A DNA stretch of 64,000 nt from Pseudisothecium myosuroides (GCA_951799445.1 OX637293.1:20708001-20772000), one strand, 5' to 3'; positions 1-11,465 are shown, counted from the first letter of the stretch. Notes: a model not told the origin generated them from the letters alone. Numbers and translations: made by a program.

Positions 1-913
1 CGGCGGGTATAGGTCGATGAGGTGTTTCAGTGTTGGAGCAAGGCAGGCAGGTCATCGGAGCTTGCAGCAGAGAAGGGGCCTCCCAGCACCTTTAGCCGAA
101 CTAGCAGGTGAGGCTATGAGGCTGGTCCTGGGACATCCCCATGACTCTACCCAACTTGTTCTCGGGGGGTTTACATACCTAAAATTTTAGTAACCACGTG
201 CGATAATGGGGTATTTAATGGGGGGGTATTTATCTCCTTCCCATTTTTTTCCCCTCCCTATTGGTAGATAAAAAGCTACCGGCATCTATTTTAGAGCACC
301 CTATTTTTTTTATAAATGGGTGGAGAGTCTATTTTTTGACATCCTATTTTTTTCCTACATTTTAGAACTATGGATACCGAAAGGAATGTCAGCACATTTC
401 AAAAGCCATAACACAAGCAAAAAGTTTCCCATAACATTGGAAGTGGCATCAATGCTACACACAATACCAACAATGAACTCATTCAAAGGATTTAGGGTGA
501 AAACACAACCAACAACTAAAATGGACTGTTGGCAAGACATGAAAGTGTATAATGCAAAACCAAATATGTATGGCATGCATTCCTACAGAACTATGAAATC
601 CAGAAAAGAAGAGCACTGTCACACACAAGAAACACGAGAATATAGTAATGTTATATTCAAACTGCGTTTAGAAACACAAGTATGAGTCTATAAGAACCCT
701 AGAATTTACAAGTACATCCTTCAATGGTTCTGAGCATCTCCAAATTGTACCTGTGACTACACAATTCCAAGTGCTGCAAACAAAAACATGGAAAACTAAG
801 GATGTAATGGCTTGGGGTTCACTGTTGAAAATGCCAGAAACTAAACAAAGTTCTATAGCTACAGCAGTTCATGCTAGGAACAACAACAAAAATCCAAAAA
901 AAAGAGTAAACCA

Positions 914-1477
914 TCACAGAGCACCAATGCGATCATGTGGTGTAATCCACAAATTTGATGTTGGTCGCAGTGTACCACGTCCCGGCTGGAAATCGCACTC
1001 TTCGCCATCCTCCTGCAGCGCCATGCTCAAACCTCGCAAGTCAGCTGCTAAGAATGTGCCAAACAGAGCAGTGCGCCATGCATCATCAGCCAAAGGACAT
1101 CGCAACTGCCAATTCTTGCTAAAAAGAGACCGGAGTTGCTGAAAACGGAAATTAACGTACTCCTCCTCCTTCATCCACTTGGGCGGCTGCAGTAAATGAA
1201 ACTCGTCCCGAGCCAGGGTGAGCGCGCCCCACTCAGCCGTTCCATCTACAAATTCTTTCCACGTGTTGCAGGTACCTCAAACGCTGTCCAGTGTCTCAAA
1301 TGTAGCCGGATGCTCCTCTTTAGGCTGGTCCCACTCCCATAGATCCGAAAACTCCACCTGCGGCACAAGCATTGGCAAAAACGCATCCCTGAATGTGTAC
1401 TCTACCCAGGATTCACTCTCGTAACACTCAGGAGACTGGATTGGGAGGTGACCAAAACGAGCATGAAAACCCTCCAT
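914..1477 (-). pseudogene. Unrecognised coding remnant with one in-frame TGA
   Basis: Two open stretches (1477-1280 and 1276-914) lie in the same frame and are separated only by a TGA at 1279-1277. The first ATG of the tryptophan- and acid-rich part is at 1477. The residues on both sides (many Trp, Glu, Phe; for example WVEYTFRDAF, SDLWEWD, then TWKEFVDG and WGALTLARDEF) read like a conserved globular protein, not random translation. The frame ends at a normal stop at 914. I do not recognise the family. A further open stretch reaches 1708, but it is hydrophobic and cysteine-rich and may be an upstream exon or chance. A TGG to TGA change would explain the break. The alternative is a short intron that I cannot define. 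The piece lies on the same strand as the long broken gene downstream, but no link between them is shown. Confidence 0.45.
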
Positions 1478-1779
1478 GTGGACTGAAACCGGCAAGACTA
1501 AAGCAGGGCTAGCAACTGCAACAAGTACGCAACCACAAGTCACCCGTGCACAAATTTCAGCTGAGTGGAAGAAGCAACACTCAGACAAGAAGAACAACAA
1601 CATCACTAGGAGTGGACCCTGCAAACATTCCACGCAGCCAAAAGAACGACAAGAAATTTGAAACAGGGGCTGCTGCAGATACAGAAAACCTTGACGTAGC
1701 CTCCACAATCAGAAAACTGTAGAGAGCTGGAAAGCTCCCTGTTTCCTGCAACTGACGCGCCAGCACATTCAAAAGAACA

Positions 1780-2249
1780 GGAAAAAATGGAAGCTCAGGC
1801 AGAGAGGCAGATCACACAGCGGTTTTAGCAACTAGACGATGAAGAGGTGAAGAATTAGGTGACAAATACAGAAGAAAACAAATTGTTTTAATACACAAGG
1901 CCACACTGACTTCACACATGCCCAGACTTCACAGACAAGAAGGAGCTGACTTAGCAGGGAAATTCAAAATAATTAGGAAATCATAGTTTTAAGGAATGAC
2001 ATACCTCAAATTGCATGAAATTAGACTTTGATGTAGAAAATAGTTGGCACACTTGGAAAACACTGTATTTGCGTGCCACTTCAGCACTCATTAATTAAGG
2101 AAATCTTCCAGTGATGCAAGAAAATCAAACGGATTTACGAAACCTTTCTTTTTTCCAAATGTCAGTTTCCCACAATTAAATTCATGATCAAAAAAATTTT
2201 TTTTACAAAACACATTATAGTCAATGGAATTAAAACAAAAATTGATCAC
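1780..2249. other. Non-coding stretch, nothing supported
   Basis: AT-rich sequence between the 914-1477 remnant and the first TTAA-flanked element. I see no gene, RNA or repeat boundary that I can support. Confidence 0.5.
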
Positions 2250-2253
2250 TTAA

Positions 2254-3173
2254 CCCCTAAAGGACCATTGTCCCCTCGGGGGACAAATGGGAATTCGGGC
2301 ATGTACCTTTTCGGTGTTTTACTTTGCCTGATATTTTGAAACTTTTTGTGAATGTGAAGAATTGAAAGAGGTACGTGGCAGAAAAAAAAATTTGAAATCG
2401 GACCTTCGAGCGAGAAGTTATGCCATTTCTTGGAATGCGTAGGGATGCGGGGCAACAAAAAAAATTTGCAAGATTTTGAATTTTTTTTTAAATATTTTTT
2501 TTCTCATAGATTATATTTTTGTCTATCTGGAAAGCTTTGATTCATTTCATTTGGATTTGTTATGAGGAAGTTATGGACATTCTTGTTTTTCGGGCAGTTA
2601 AAGCATCTTCTTGAAAAAAATAACTTGTAGGATTCATTTCGGAATGCAATTTTTGTAATTTTTCAATTTTTTTTTTTGTAATGGTTTATTTTACTTGATA
2701 GAACAATCTCACCATTGGGATTAGTGCATTTTAATTCCATCTAAAATATATGAATATTTTAGATTTTCCTTCGATCTTGTATCTACTTCTACTTAACAAT
2801 TTTTTTAAGAATGATAATTGAATTTTTTTGAATTTTTTTTTTTCCCTAGACTCTCAACTCAATTCTTCACTATAAAGATTTAAAGCTCAAAACTCTGTAG
2901 TGCAAAAATTTTAAGTTAAAAATGTTTAAAGTCAAAAAATCTGGTCCCGCAATGTGCTGAAAAACTTGTTTTTTCCACTTTAAACGCAGATATCTTGCAA
3001 TCTGTGCGGTCAAAAATTTTGAAATTTTTTCCACACATTCTTATACCAATTATGTGTAAGATCCTACGGTTAGATGTGAAAAAAAAACAATTTTAATTTT
3101 TTTTTACTTTTTGCTATAGAAATGGCAGTTTTGAGTGTTTTTTGGCAGAAAAAAGGCCTTGGTCCTTTAGGGG
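2254..3173 (+). mobile_element. TTAA-flanked inverted-repeat element, copy A (piggyBac-like MITE)
   Basis: The 920-bp element starts CCCCTAAAGGACCA and ends with the complement TGGTCCTTTAGGGG. TTAA lies immediately outside on both sides (2250-2253 and 3174-3177). No long ORF is present, so it is non-autonomous. The interior has many poly-T tracts and is nearly collinear with copy D at 53109-54038 in the same orientation (shared TGGCAG and CGGGCAGTTAAAGCATC blocks). A TTAA target together with ends that begin CCC is the known signature of piggyBac-superfamily transposition. The superfamily call is inferred from the ends only, because no transposase is visible in the window. Confidence 0.75.
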
Positions 3174-3273
3174 TTAACCCAACCCCTCCCCCCAAAAGGG
3201 TCCCCACCAGGCCATTTTTGGCGCTCATTTCAAAAGTAAGGAAGAATGCCAACATCTATCATGACTGTCACTC

Positions 3274-4077
3274 TCAATTTGATTTTTCAATGAACTCATT
3301 CAAAGCAACTGCATCAACATGATCCAATTCAAAGACATCACTTTCTGTATTAAACGACATAGTGATTGTGCAAATTATCGTGTCTACATCTACCCAAATT
3401 GAGTCACAGTGGTCATACTTAAATCTGTAGAAGCCAAGGACCTTCCTAAAATATTGCAAATACACCATGACATCGGATCCACCGGGACCTATTTTCTTAC
3501 CTTTGTTTACCTCCCAATTTTGCAAGTCGATGGGTTGTCTGCAATTGCCCCACCTTGTATCCACTTTCCGTCTCATTTTCTGTACACGGCCTATACACCA
3601 GGTGCCCCTGTCAACGCCATTCAGGACGCATGTGGCTTGCAGTTTTTTAGGAGGTCTTCCCCTAGTCCTCTTCCCGGCTGCCTTAACAGATGAAGACGTA
3701 GTCGTTGTTGTTGTCTGCATGAAGTATACACCACAGTCCATGCCAAGACCTAGCAACATCGTCTCGGTTGAAGAAGAAGCACTAATATAATCGTCTGAAT
3801 TATTAAAGTAAATAGAATTTTGAACTCTAGTTAACCTATCCTTTGACAAGAACGGATTTGCATTCAGCTGTGAAACTAAAGTGGATTTAAAAATCTTATG
3901 ACCACCAAATTCAGCAAAAGGAATTACCTTGCCGCTTGGGATGGCGGTGCTCACCTGAGGCTCCTCCGAATTTAAGAGATCACAGATGGCATCCCAAGTC
4001 TCTGATTACACTCTGTTGAGATCGGTAGGGTCATCTTCTAATATTTCCTCTTTGCCTTTGCCATCTAGGGTGCAGTT
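3274..4077 (-). pseudogene. C-terminal part of the long broken gene
   Basis: An open frame runs from about 4077 to the stop at 3274, interrupted by one TAA at 4008-4006. It reads an acidic linker (GKGKEEILEDDPTDLNR), then after the TAA SETWDAICDLL, then a globular end with STLVSQLNANPFLSKDRLT, an AT-hook-like basic patch (KRTRGRPPKK), WCIGRVQKMRRK and a final VALNEFIEKSN. I place it as the carboxyl end of the protein whose earlier parts lie at 7922-8048, 8252-10197 and 14542-16248. All are on the minus strand, in the right order, and separated by recognisable insertions. The frame joins the 7922-8048 piece once the CGGACG-rich element is left out. The function is unknown; the AT-hook suggests DNA contact. 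Confidence 0.6.
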
Positions 4078-4364
4078 GGGGCAGGGTTGGCCGAACGTCC
4101 AGACGCCGGACGTCACGTCCGGATGTCCAGCGTCCGCATCCGGCACCCCTTTGGAGGTCATCCGCCATTTGAATTTTTTTAATTTACTAGGGGGGGGGGG
4201 GTAAAAATAATTATCCGTCCGCTTGACTGGGCGGACGGCATGGGACGGACAAGGCGGACAGGGCCGACCGAGCGGACAGGGGCCAAGCGGACGGCTGGGC
4301 GGACGCCCACTATGCACCTCCAACTAATTTCTTTTGCAAACTTTGATTGCATTTCTTAGAATTT

Positions 4365-4440
4365 TGGAGCATGTAATATACTGTTGGAAAGGTCTTCTCA
4401 ATACCTTTCCAATGGTATATTATATGCCCCAAAATTCTAA
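4365..4440. repeat. Palindromic hairpin CCNTTGGAAAGGTCTT, first of five
   Basis: A near-perfect palindrome with arms around GGAAAGGTCTT/AATACCTTTCC and AT-rich outer arms (AATATAC / GTATATT). Related hairpins lie at about 4715-4772, 5185-5242, 7120-7182 and 7320-7376. They mark block boundaries inside the CGGACG-rich element. Confidence 0.7.
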
Positions 4441-4478
4441 GAACTGCAATCACAGTTTGCAAAAGAAATTAGCTGGAG

Positions 4479-5120
4479 GTGCATAGTGGGCGTCCGCCCA
4501 GCTGTTTGCCCGTCCGCCCAGTCGTCTGCCTCACTTGCGGTTTGCAGGCAAACCAAGAGGATCCCCTTGAAGCCAAAATGCACAAGCAAGCAATAGGGCG
4601 GACGGCTAGGCGGACGAGGCGACGGACGGATGTGCGGACGGCTCGGCGGACGCCCACTATGCACCTCCAGCTAATTTCTTTTACAAATTCTAATTGCAGT
4701 TCTTACAATTTTGGGGCGTGTAATATACCGTTGGAAAGGTCTTCTCAAGACCTTTCCAACGGTATATTACAAGCTCCAAAATTGTAAGAATTGCAATCAG
4801 AATTTGCAAAAGAAATTAGCTGGAGGTGCACAGTAGGCGTCCGCCCAGCTGTTTGGCCGTCCATCCAGTCGTCCGCCTCACTTGCGGTCCGCAGGCAAAC
4901 CAAGAGGATCCCCTTGAAGCCAAAATGTACAAGCGAGCAATAGGGCGGACGGCTAGGCGGACGAGGCGGCGGATAGATGTGCGGACGCCCAACTGTTTGC
5001 CCGTCCGCCCAGCTGTCCGCCTCACGTGCAGTCCGCAGGCAAACCAAGAGGATCCCCTTGAAGCCAAAATGTACAAGCAAGCAATAGGGCGGACGAATGT
5101 GCGGACGACTCGGCGGACGC
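4479..5120. repeat. Repeated GTCCGCC module, three direct copies
   Basis: A module that contains GCAGGCAAACCAAGAGGATC followed by CCCTTGAAGCC occurs at about 4544, 4891 and 5035. Each copy is bracketed by CGTCCGCCC on the left and GGCGGACG on the right, so the modules are themselves partly palindromic. Hairpins built on GGAAAGGTCTT/AAGACCTTTCC separate the larger blocks. Confidence 0.7.
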
Positions 5121-5139
5121 CCACTATGCACCTCTAGCT

Positions 5140-7225
5140 AATTTTTTTTGCAAATTCTGATTGCAGTTCTTAGAATTTTGGGGCGTGTAATATACCATTG
5201 AAAAGGTCTTGAGAAGACCTTTTCAACAATATATTATACGCCCAAAAATTCTAAAAATTGCAGTCAGAAATTAAGAAAGAAGCTGACTGCATTTATTGAC
5301 AACGGATGCTCTAGCAGGTAGTGAACGTCTTTGCTAAACATTGAATTCTAAAAAGCACAAATCTACATTGAAAAATTGCTATCTATTGCAACAAGCATCC
5401 AATGTAGTTTATTATATGAAATATTAATTAAAGTTATTCTTCCTTACATTTAAACCTACACTCTAAATTCTAAACCCTAAACTCCAAACCCTATACCCTA
5501 TATCTTAAACTTTGAACCTTACATTAGTTAACAAAAATATTGATGCAATGTGCGGAATATGTTTCACCTTCAATTCTCTTTAAATATAATTATCAGAATG
5601 TATTACATATGTAAACCTCAATGACTTATTTATTTATGTTTCCAATGTGATCTTGGTTTTCTTCATCAGTTATTATGTGGCAATGTACAAATGTGGAACA
5701 TGCAACTATTATGTGAATTTTTTTTTTAAAGTTTTGTTGTAAAATGCATTGATAGTTTAAAACACCAAAATAAACATAGTACAAGTAATTGCATTATTTA
5801 ATTATTCAATTAGAGGATGCTACTAAAAAGGCTTAAAACACTTTATTGTAATTTAATCTAGTTTAATGTAGCTTGAATTTCAACAAATATTACTGTCATT
5901 ACACCATATTGTAACATCTAAAAAATGTTATATTTAAAAATCTTACACAATGTCTTCGTGTACTACGAGTACCTTGAAATTAATAACTGGACAAGTATGT
6001 TTGTTATGTCATACTTCAATATGATAAAGAGCAACATATAAATATATATCAATATGTTTTGTAAGCCAAAATTATATGTATTGAAATGAAAATACTATAA
6101 TTTTTAAACAATATTTAATACATAGAGTTTTTTAAGAGAATTATCATAGTTCTTTATAAAATCATTTCTAAAATTGTTCATGCATAAGTTATTAATGTTA
6201 TCACATTTCTTTGGCCACAAGTTTGTAGCATATATTTATAATTCTAATTATGCATATTTTTTTGTTCTTTTCACTTAATAGTTGATATTCACAATAGTAA
6301 TGAAATTTTTTTGTGAAATTGAAAAATCCATTTCATGAGATTAAATTTACTTGTAATCAATGACATAGCAAACATATTTGCCCAATCGTTAGTTTCAAGG
6401 TACAGTTTGTAGTACATGGTGACATTATGCAAGATTTTTAAATATAACATTTTTTTAGATGTCACAATATGGTGTAATGACAGTAATATTTGTTGAAACT
6501 CAAGCTACATTAAACTAGATTAAATTACAATAAAGTGCTTTAAGCCTTTTTAGTAGCATCTTCTAATAGAATAATTAAATAGTGCAATTACTTGTACTAT
6601 GCTTATTTTGGTGTTTTAAACTATCAATGCATTTTATAACAAAACTTAAAAAAAAATTCACATAATAGTTGCATGTTTCACATTTGTACATTGCCACATA
6701 ATAAGAAAACCAAGATCACATTGGAAACGTAAATAAATAAGTCATTGAGGTCTACATGTGTAATACATTATGATAATTACATTTAAAGAGAATTGAAGGT
6801 GAAACATATTCCACACATCGCATCAATGTTTTTGCTAACTAATGTAAGGTTTCAAATTTAGGGTTTAGGGTATAGGATTTAGGATATAGAGTTTAGAGTG
6901 TAGGTTTAAATGTAAGGAAGAATAACTTTAATTAATATTTCATATAATAAACTACATTGGATGCCTGTTGCAATAGATAGCAATTTTTCAATGTGACTTT
7001 GTGTTTTTTAGAATCCAATGTTTTAGCAAAAATGTTGTTCACTGTCTGCTAGAGCATTCGCTGTCAATAATTGCAGACGGCTTCTTTTCTAATTTCTGAC
7101 TGAAATTTTTGAAATTTTTAGGCGTGTAATATATCGATGGAAAGGTCTTGAGAAGCCTTTTTCAACGGTATATTATACGCTCCAAAATTCCAAAAATTGA
7201 AGTCAAAAATTAGAAAAAAAGAGCC
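5140..7225. repeat. Large fold-back: arms about 5140-6010 and 6355-7225
   Basis: The two arms are inverted copies of each other. For example, TTATGTGGCAATGTACAAAT near 5672 is matched in reverse near 6690, and TACATTTAAACCTACACTCT near 5448 is matched near 6890. The arms contain the GGAAAGGTCTT hairpins at their outer ends, and a unique spacer of about 350 bp lies in the middle. Divergence between the arms is slight, which suggests a fairly recent fold-back. No coding potential. Confidence 0.8.
5459..5515 (+). repeat. Degenerate CCCTAAA-like tract in left fold-back arm
   Basis: Several imperfect copies of the plant telomere-like word (TAAACCCTAAACTCC...AAACCCTATACCCTATA). The inverted counterpart lies at about 6845-6900 (TTAGGGTTTAGGGTATAGGA). 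The tract is too short and irregular to be a true telomere. Confidence 0.55.
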
Positions 7226-7426
7226 GTCCGCCGTCCACCATCCGCCTGTGCGTCCGTTGTCAACAATTGCAGTTGGCTTTTTTTCTAATTTCCGACTTCA
7301 TTTTTTGGACTTTGGGGGCGTGTAATATATCAATGGAAAGGTCTTGAGAAGACCTTTCCAACGGTATATTACATGCTCAAAAATTACAAAAAATGAGGTC
7401 GAAAATTAGAAAAGAAGCGGCGTCCA

Positions 7427-7860
7427 TTGTTTGCCATCCGTCGGCCGACCGCCCGTCTGACCGCGCGTCCGCCAAGAAAATGGCCGTCCGCCCAAAGTTC
7501 CCCCGTCCGCCCACTCGTCCGCCATGAAAATGACTGTCCGACTGCCCGTCTGCCAAGAAAATGGCCATCCGCCCAAAATTCCCCCATCCGACCGCTCGTC
7601 CGCCATGAAAATGACCGTCCAACCACTCGTCCGCCAAGAAAATGGCCGTCCAAATTGCCGTCTGCCCAAAATTCCCCCATCTGACCGCCCGTCCACCATG
7701 AAAATGACCGGCCGACCGCCCATCCGCCAAGAAAATGGCCGTCCGCCCAAAATATCCCCGTCCACCTGTCCGCCCGCTAGTAAATAGGCCGTCCGCCAGT
7801 AAAACGGCCATCCGCCGGGGTAAATTCGGCCGACCGCCGATTTACCCAAGCGTCCGCTAG
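7427..7860. repeat. Minisatellite-like CGTCCGCC...AAGAAAATGGC array
   Basis: About ten imperfect units that combine CCGTCCGCC, AAAATTCCCCC and GCCAAGAAAATGGC or GCCATGAAAATGAC. They are open in several frames on both strands because the unit lacks stop words. I treat these ORFs as by-products. Confidence 0.65.
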
Positions 7861-7921
7861 GCCTGCTGCGTCCTAACGTCCGGACGTTTAGACGTCTGAA
7901 ATTTGGACGCAAATTGGCCCC

Positions 7922-8048
7922 GGTCGTTACAATCCGTCAACCCTGAGTTGGGGTCCTCCTCTGCTGCAGGTGTGTTGCTGGCTTGAAGATCGTGGCAAAG
8001 CACTTCACCATCGCCATCTTCTCCACTTACCGGTATTTTGGATGGAAC
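7922..8048 (-). pseudogene. Acidic linker piece of the long broken gene
   Basis: The frame reads VPSKIPVSGEDGDGEV then an acidic stretch (ASNTPAAEEDPNSGLTD) and stops being gene-like at the edge of the CGGACG-rich element. It follows the preceding piece in frame once the 195-bp MITE and one ATAA copy are left out: the upstream part ends at a tyrosine codon inside TTAT and this part resumes there. It is therefore strong evidence that the gene was once continuous across the MITE. Confidence 0.65.
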
Positions 8049-8052
8049 ATAA

Positions 8053-8247
8053 ATGTGCAATTTCGTTAAAATGGCGATATTTTTTTTAAATGGCATGAAA
8101 ACAGTTCAGAATGGTCGTTCTGAAATCTATATCTGTCCTAGATGGTTCAAAATGGCCGTTCTAAAATCTATACCTATCTTAGATGGTAAAAATGGCACAC
8201 TGTCAAAGTGGCACTTGGAATACCGCCATTTTAACGAAATTGCCCAT
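8053..8247. mobile_element. 195-bp MITE with ATAA duplication, inserted in the broken gene
   Basis: The termini are inverted repeats that share GCAATTTCGTTAAAATGGCG (ATGTGC... on the left, complement ATGGGC... on the right). ATAA lies at 8049-8052 and again at 8248-8251. A second copy of exactly the same length is at 27011-27205. The interior carries paired GGTTCAGAA/TTCTGAAC-like blocks and no ORF. Removing the element and one ATAA restores the reading frame of the host gene. Confidence 0.85.
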
Positions 8248-8251
8248 ATAA

Positions 8252-10197
8252 GCAAAGTTGGAGGGATCAGCCTTCTCTACCAGCCACGGGGTCTCAAACC
8301 AGGATTTGTTTGTGCACTGTTCTGAAGGCAGTCAAGGCACCATGTTTAACACCCTCAACATATCTTGCGCTAGTTTCAATCCTTCTTCAAGAGCAACAAT
8401 GACGTCGTCATCACTGGCAAGCAAACTATAGTCTCCTAGATTGCAGTCACTCTCACCCTCCTTCAATGGGTGCAACTCAACCCAGACGTTTTTCATTTTA
8501 TTATGAACTTTATCAAATGTCAGCCCGTTCTCTTTGTATTTAATTGCGGTCAAGTAATTAAGGGTGTTTGCAGTACTAAAAAGCTGGTGGAAATCACAGG
8601 ATCGCTCATACCCTCCATTCCTCCAACCTTAGAGAAAAAAATCTCACACGCATTACTCCCAGTCAAGAGCAACGGAACAGAAAGGTCTGAATACTTGTCC
8701 CAGAAATGACAAATCAGTAAAACAACAAAGTGACAGGACATTGAACGTCAATGAAACACTATTGTGAGACAAAATTAGTGGCAGCAGTTAATTTCTTTGA
8801 ATTTCCACCAACTGCATGATTACCGAATTGGAACCATAGTTTCCAGATACGAAAAAAGAAAGATACTTTAGAAGCCAAAACTACTCGTGATCTCAAATCT
8901 AAAGCTGGAGAGAGGAAGACATCTATATAGTTCGAACAAACCTCAAGATAATACTCTGTCCCGAGCGTGCGTTCTTGATGGACTTCCTTCGACGTTCGTA
9001 GTAGCGCCAAGCAGTTACGGGTACGCTTCTGGCAGATTTGCTGAGCAGATGCCCAGTTCTACCGATCCTTGTGGTTGGTATCTTCCAGCTTCAGGCCATG
9101 CTGGTCGCACGTAAATTTGTTATATACCAATCCAAGATGTGTCAAAGTGACCACATCAGAACCCAACTGCGTTGTTCTCACCGGGGATTCAATTGGATTA
9201 ATAAGTTTTTTGCCGTTGTGTATGAAATCTTGGTCGTGTAAACCCCTTGCATTACCAGCCAAATCTAACGTAACGGAGAACATCCAACCGGCCCAGTTCA
9301 CCTTCAAACGGTGTCCCTCAATCGATTTGTATTCACGAAGCATGAGTTGGCGTCTTCTAGAGTCTCCGTCACTAGCATGGCCAATGATCGGTCCAATAGA
9401 GTCCTTGCAGTGTTTCTCCCATAGCCGGTCATTTCTGCTCCACTGGTCTTTAATCCACTGCGAATCAAAGCAATTACAAGTACAATAGACACAGAGAACC
9501 AACCGGGGCAGCTTGGCATGAAGCGGGCATACAATGATAATTCTAACAAAGCCTCCAACTTTGTCGGACCAAAAGCACTCTAGAATTTTACTGTATCCTC
9601 CCTCCCCAATGCCCACGAGCGGTTTGTAAAAGGAAATGCAAACATGGTTCTCCTTGGGTCCACAAAAGCCAGCAATGGTGTCAAACCGTTGTTCATAAGA
9701 AACTCGTGATCTCACCTTTGTCTCGTCCTCAACAAGTATCACTAGAACTGGCCCAGTAATCCTATGAGTATGTTTTGCGTCCCTGTAGATTTCAGCTAGT
9801 GATGCAAAGATTTCTTCGTGCTCGCCGAGCACATGTTGAACGCCCTTCTTGTTGTCTCTCTTCACCATACTATAACTAGGTCCGGCATAATTCAATGCAA
9901 ACAAATCACACATTCTTCGACCTCCATAGACTTTCATGGCTTGGGCTAGGGCCTTGGAATTCTTAGAGAACCGGAACCCCTCCTTTCTGCGACTCAGATT
10001 AGCCGCTATGTCCCTCATAAAATCCCACAATGCAAGCCTACCACCAAATGCACCAGACCGATGAGTACTGAGAATGTTGCCACAAAATTTATATAGATTG
10101 TATTCGTTAGAGGCAAACAGTGCCTGTTCTTTCAGGGTTGGACGCTTAACTTTCAACTGGGCGATTCTAAGTTTTGCAGCCCAGTGATACATGCGCT
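8252..10197 (-). pseudogene. Central part of the long broken gene
   Basis: The main open run is 10197-9062 (about 380 residues), which includes KRPTLKEQALF, YGGRRMCDLFALNYAGPSY, VLVEDETK-like and IGHASDGDSRRRQLML blocks. A TAG (9061-9059) follows, then the same frame to a TAG at 8761-8759, a one-base shift near 8743, another near 8610, a further frame with TFDKVHNKMKNVWVELHPL and CNLGDYSLLASDDDV, a TGA at 8334-8332, and a tail NKSWFETPWLVEKADPSNFAY up to the MITE. The protein matches no enzyme family that I can name. From memory, similar very large predicted proteins occur in mosses and lycophytes; I have not checked this. The density of stops and shifts marks a decayed copy. Confidence 0.75.
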
Positions 10198-11465
10198 TGT
10201 GAGCTCCCAATTTGTCACTTGGGACTCATAGTCATCTTTTTTCTTAGATTGTACAAATTAAGTCATAATTATACACAAAAAGCCCTAAAAAGAGTGTAAA
10301 ACCAGAATGGACATGTTACATACCAATATGCCCTTTGGTCCTAAATAGCCTTTTCTCCTTAGAATAGTCCTAAAACCCACTTGTAAATAGGTTGGAGCCA
10401 TAGAAGTAGTGGGAACTAAAAGGTTTGAGGGTTCTTACCCAAAATAGCCTAAAATCACTATGCAAGTGACCAAGCTGGGCTAAATTGGTCTGAAGGAAGT
10501 CTAAGGAGATTCTTAGGTAGATTCCCCAAGAGAGGTTTCAGTTTCCCCATCCCATCGACGAATAGTAGAAACCCCAATTTTTAGCTTGCAGGTGTCACTT
10601 TCGCAAGACAAGCCAGTGGAGGAATCTACGGTCACCGGATTGTGATCTTGGTTCTAAACCATACCGGGAAGTCAAAAGCAAAATCCATTCGCCAAGATTC
10701 CCCCGTATGCGGAAGATTCCTTGACTGCCGGTAAACCAACGGAGGTATCTTTTTGCCCTCCGTACCAAGACATGCAAGATCAAGATGTGAACTTGAAAAT
10801 CTCTTGGGAAACCCCATGAGAGGTTCCCCAAGAAGTTTCGGAATTTTCTGGATTGAAGAAATACTCCTTCCGGACGGTCAACCGCCTAAAACCACGATGG
10901 GAAATTCACGATAATTACCCAGGTAGCGGTAAAATCTCACTAAAAATTAGGATAGTTTCTTTTATGCTAATAACGCATCCCGACGAGTTTCATGGTGTTT
11001 CGATAGCGGGAGACGGCCGAATCACCGACCTTCCTTCGAATTATCCACGTGGCGGGATTTACGTGGAGTTGACCAGCGTCCCGGGAGCACACGAAGTCGA
11101 AACGAAGTCAACGAAGGGTCTTTTCTTACTCCCTAAGACCTCCTAGACCACTCTGGCTAGTCACCTTTGTCAGAAAAGGTAACCTCCAAAAAGTAGATTT
11201 TTACCTCTTTTACTGACTCCAGTTGGCGATAGTTTACGGTGGGATTTTGGCGTTGGAATAGGGGGAACGAGGACCCCAGGGTTAAAAATGGCCTTCTGAA
11301 GCCAATGGCGCAATCGGTTTTCGATTTGGAGTTAATCTCCAATAGTTAGAGTGTTGGACCAGCGTAAAACCCAAACTACGTGAAAATCCTAGAAGATAAG
11401 GATGAAAATCCAAGTTGATAGGGTTACCTAGGTTAAAAGAGGGGAGGTGAGGGCCTTGGGAAACC

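Larger units (their letters stand above)
4078..7921. mobile_element. CGGACG-rich DNA element inserted in the broken gene
   Basis: This insertion has ends that start GGGGC on both sides (left GGGGCAGGGTTGGCC, right complement GGGGCCAATTTGCGTCC), followed by similar CGTCC/AGACG blocks. Both flanks are dense in CGGACG/CGTCCG words (about 4085-5120 and 7220-7880). A large fold-back structure lies between them. No credible protein is encoded: the many overlapping ORFs are low-complexity Arg/Pro/Gly or Trp-rich translations of the repeat, on both strands. I see no clean target duplication. The class is unknown; a non-autonomous Mutator-like or other TIR element is possible. Confidence 0.55.

Noticed and set aside
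4437..5137. Overlapping Arg/Pro-rich and Trp-rich ORFs on both strands
   Set aside because: Products of the CGGACG/GTCCGCC repeats, equally open on both strands, with no domain.
5459..5515. Interstitial telomere
   Set aside because: Only a few degenerate CCCTAAA-like words, mirrored in the other fold-back arm; they belong to the element.
7377..7912. Several 85-168 residue ORFs on both strands
   Set aside because: Same reason: minisatellite translation in the CGGACG element.
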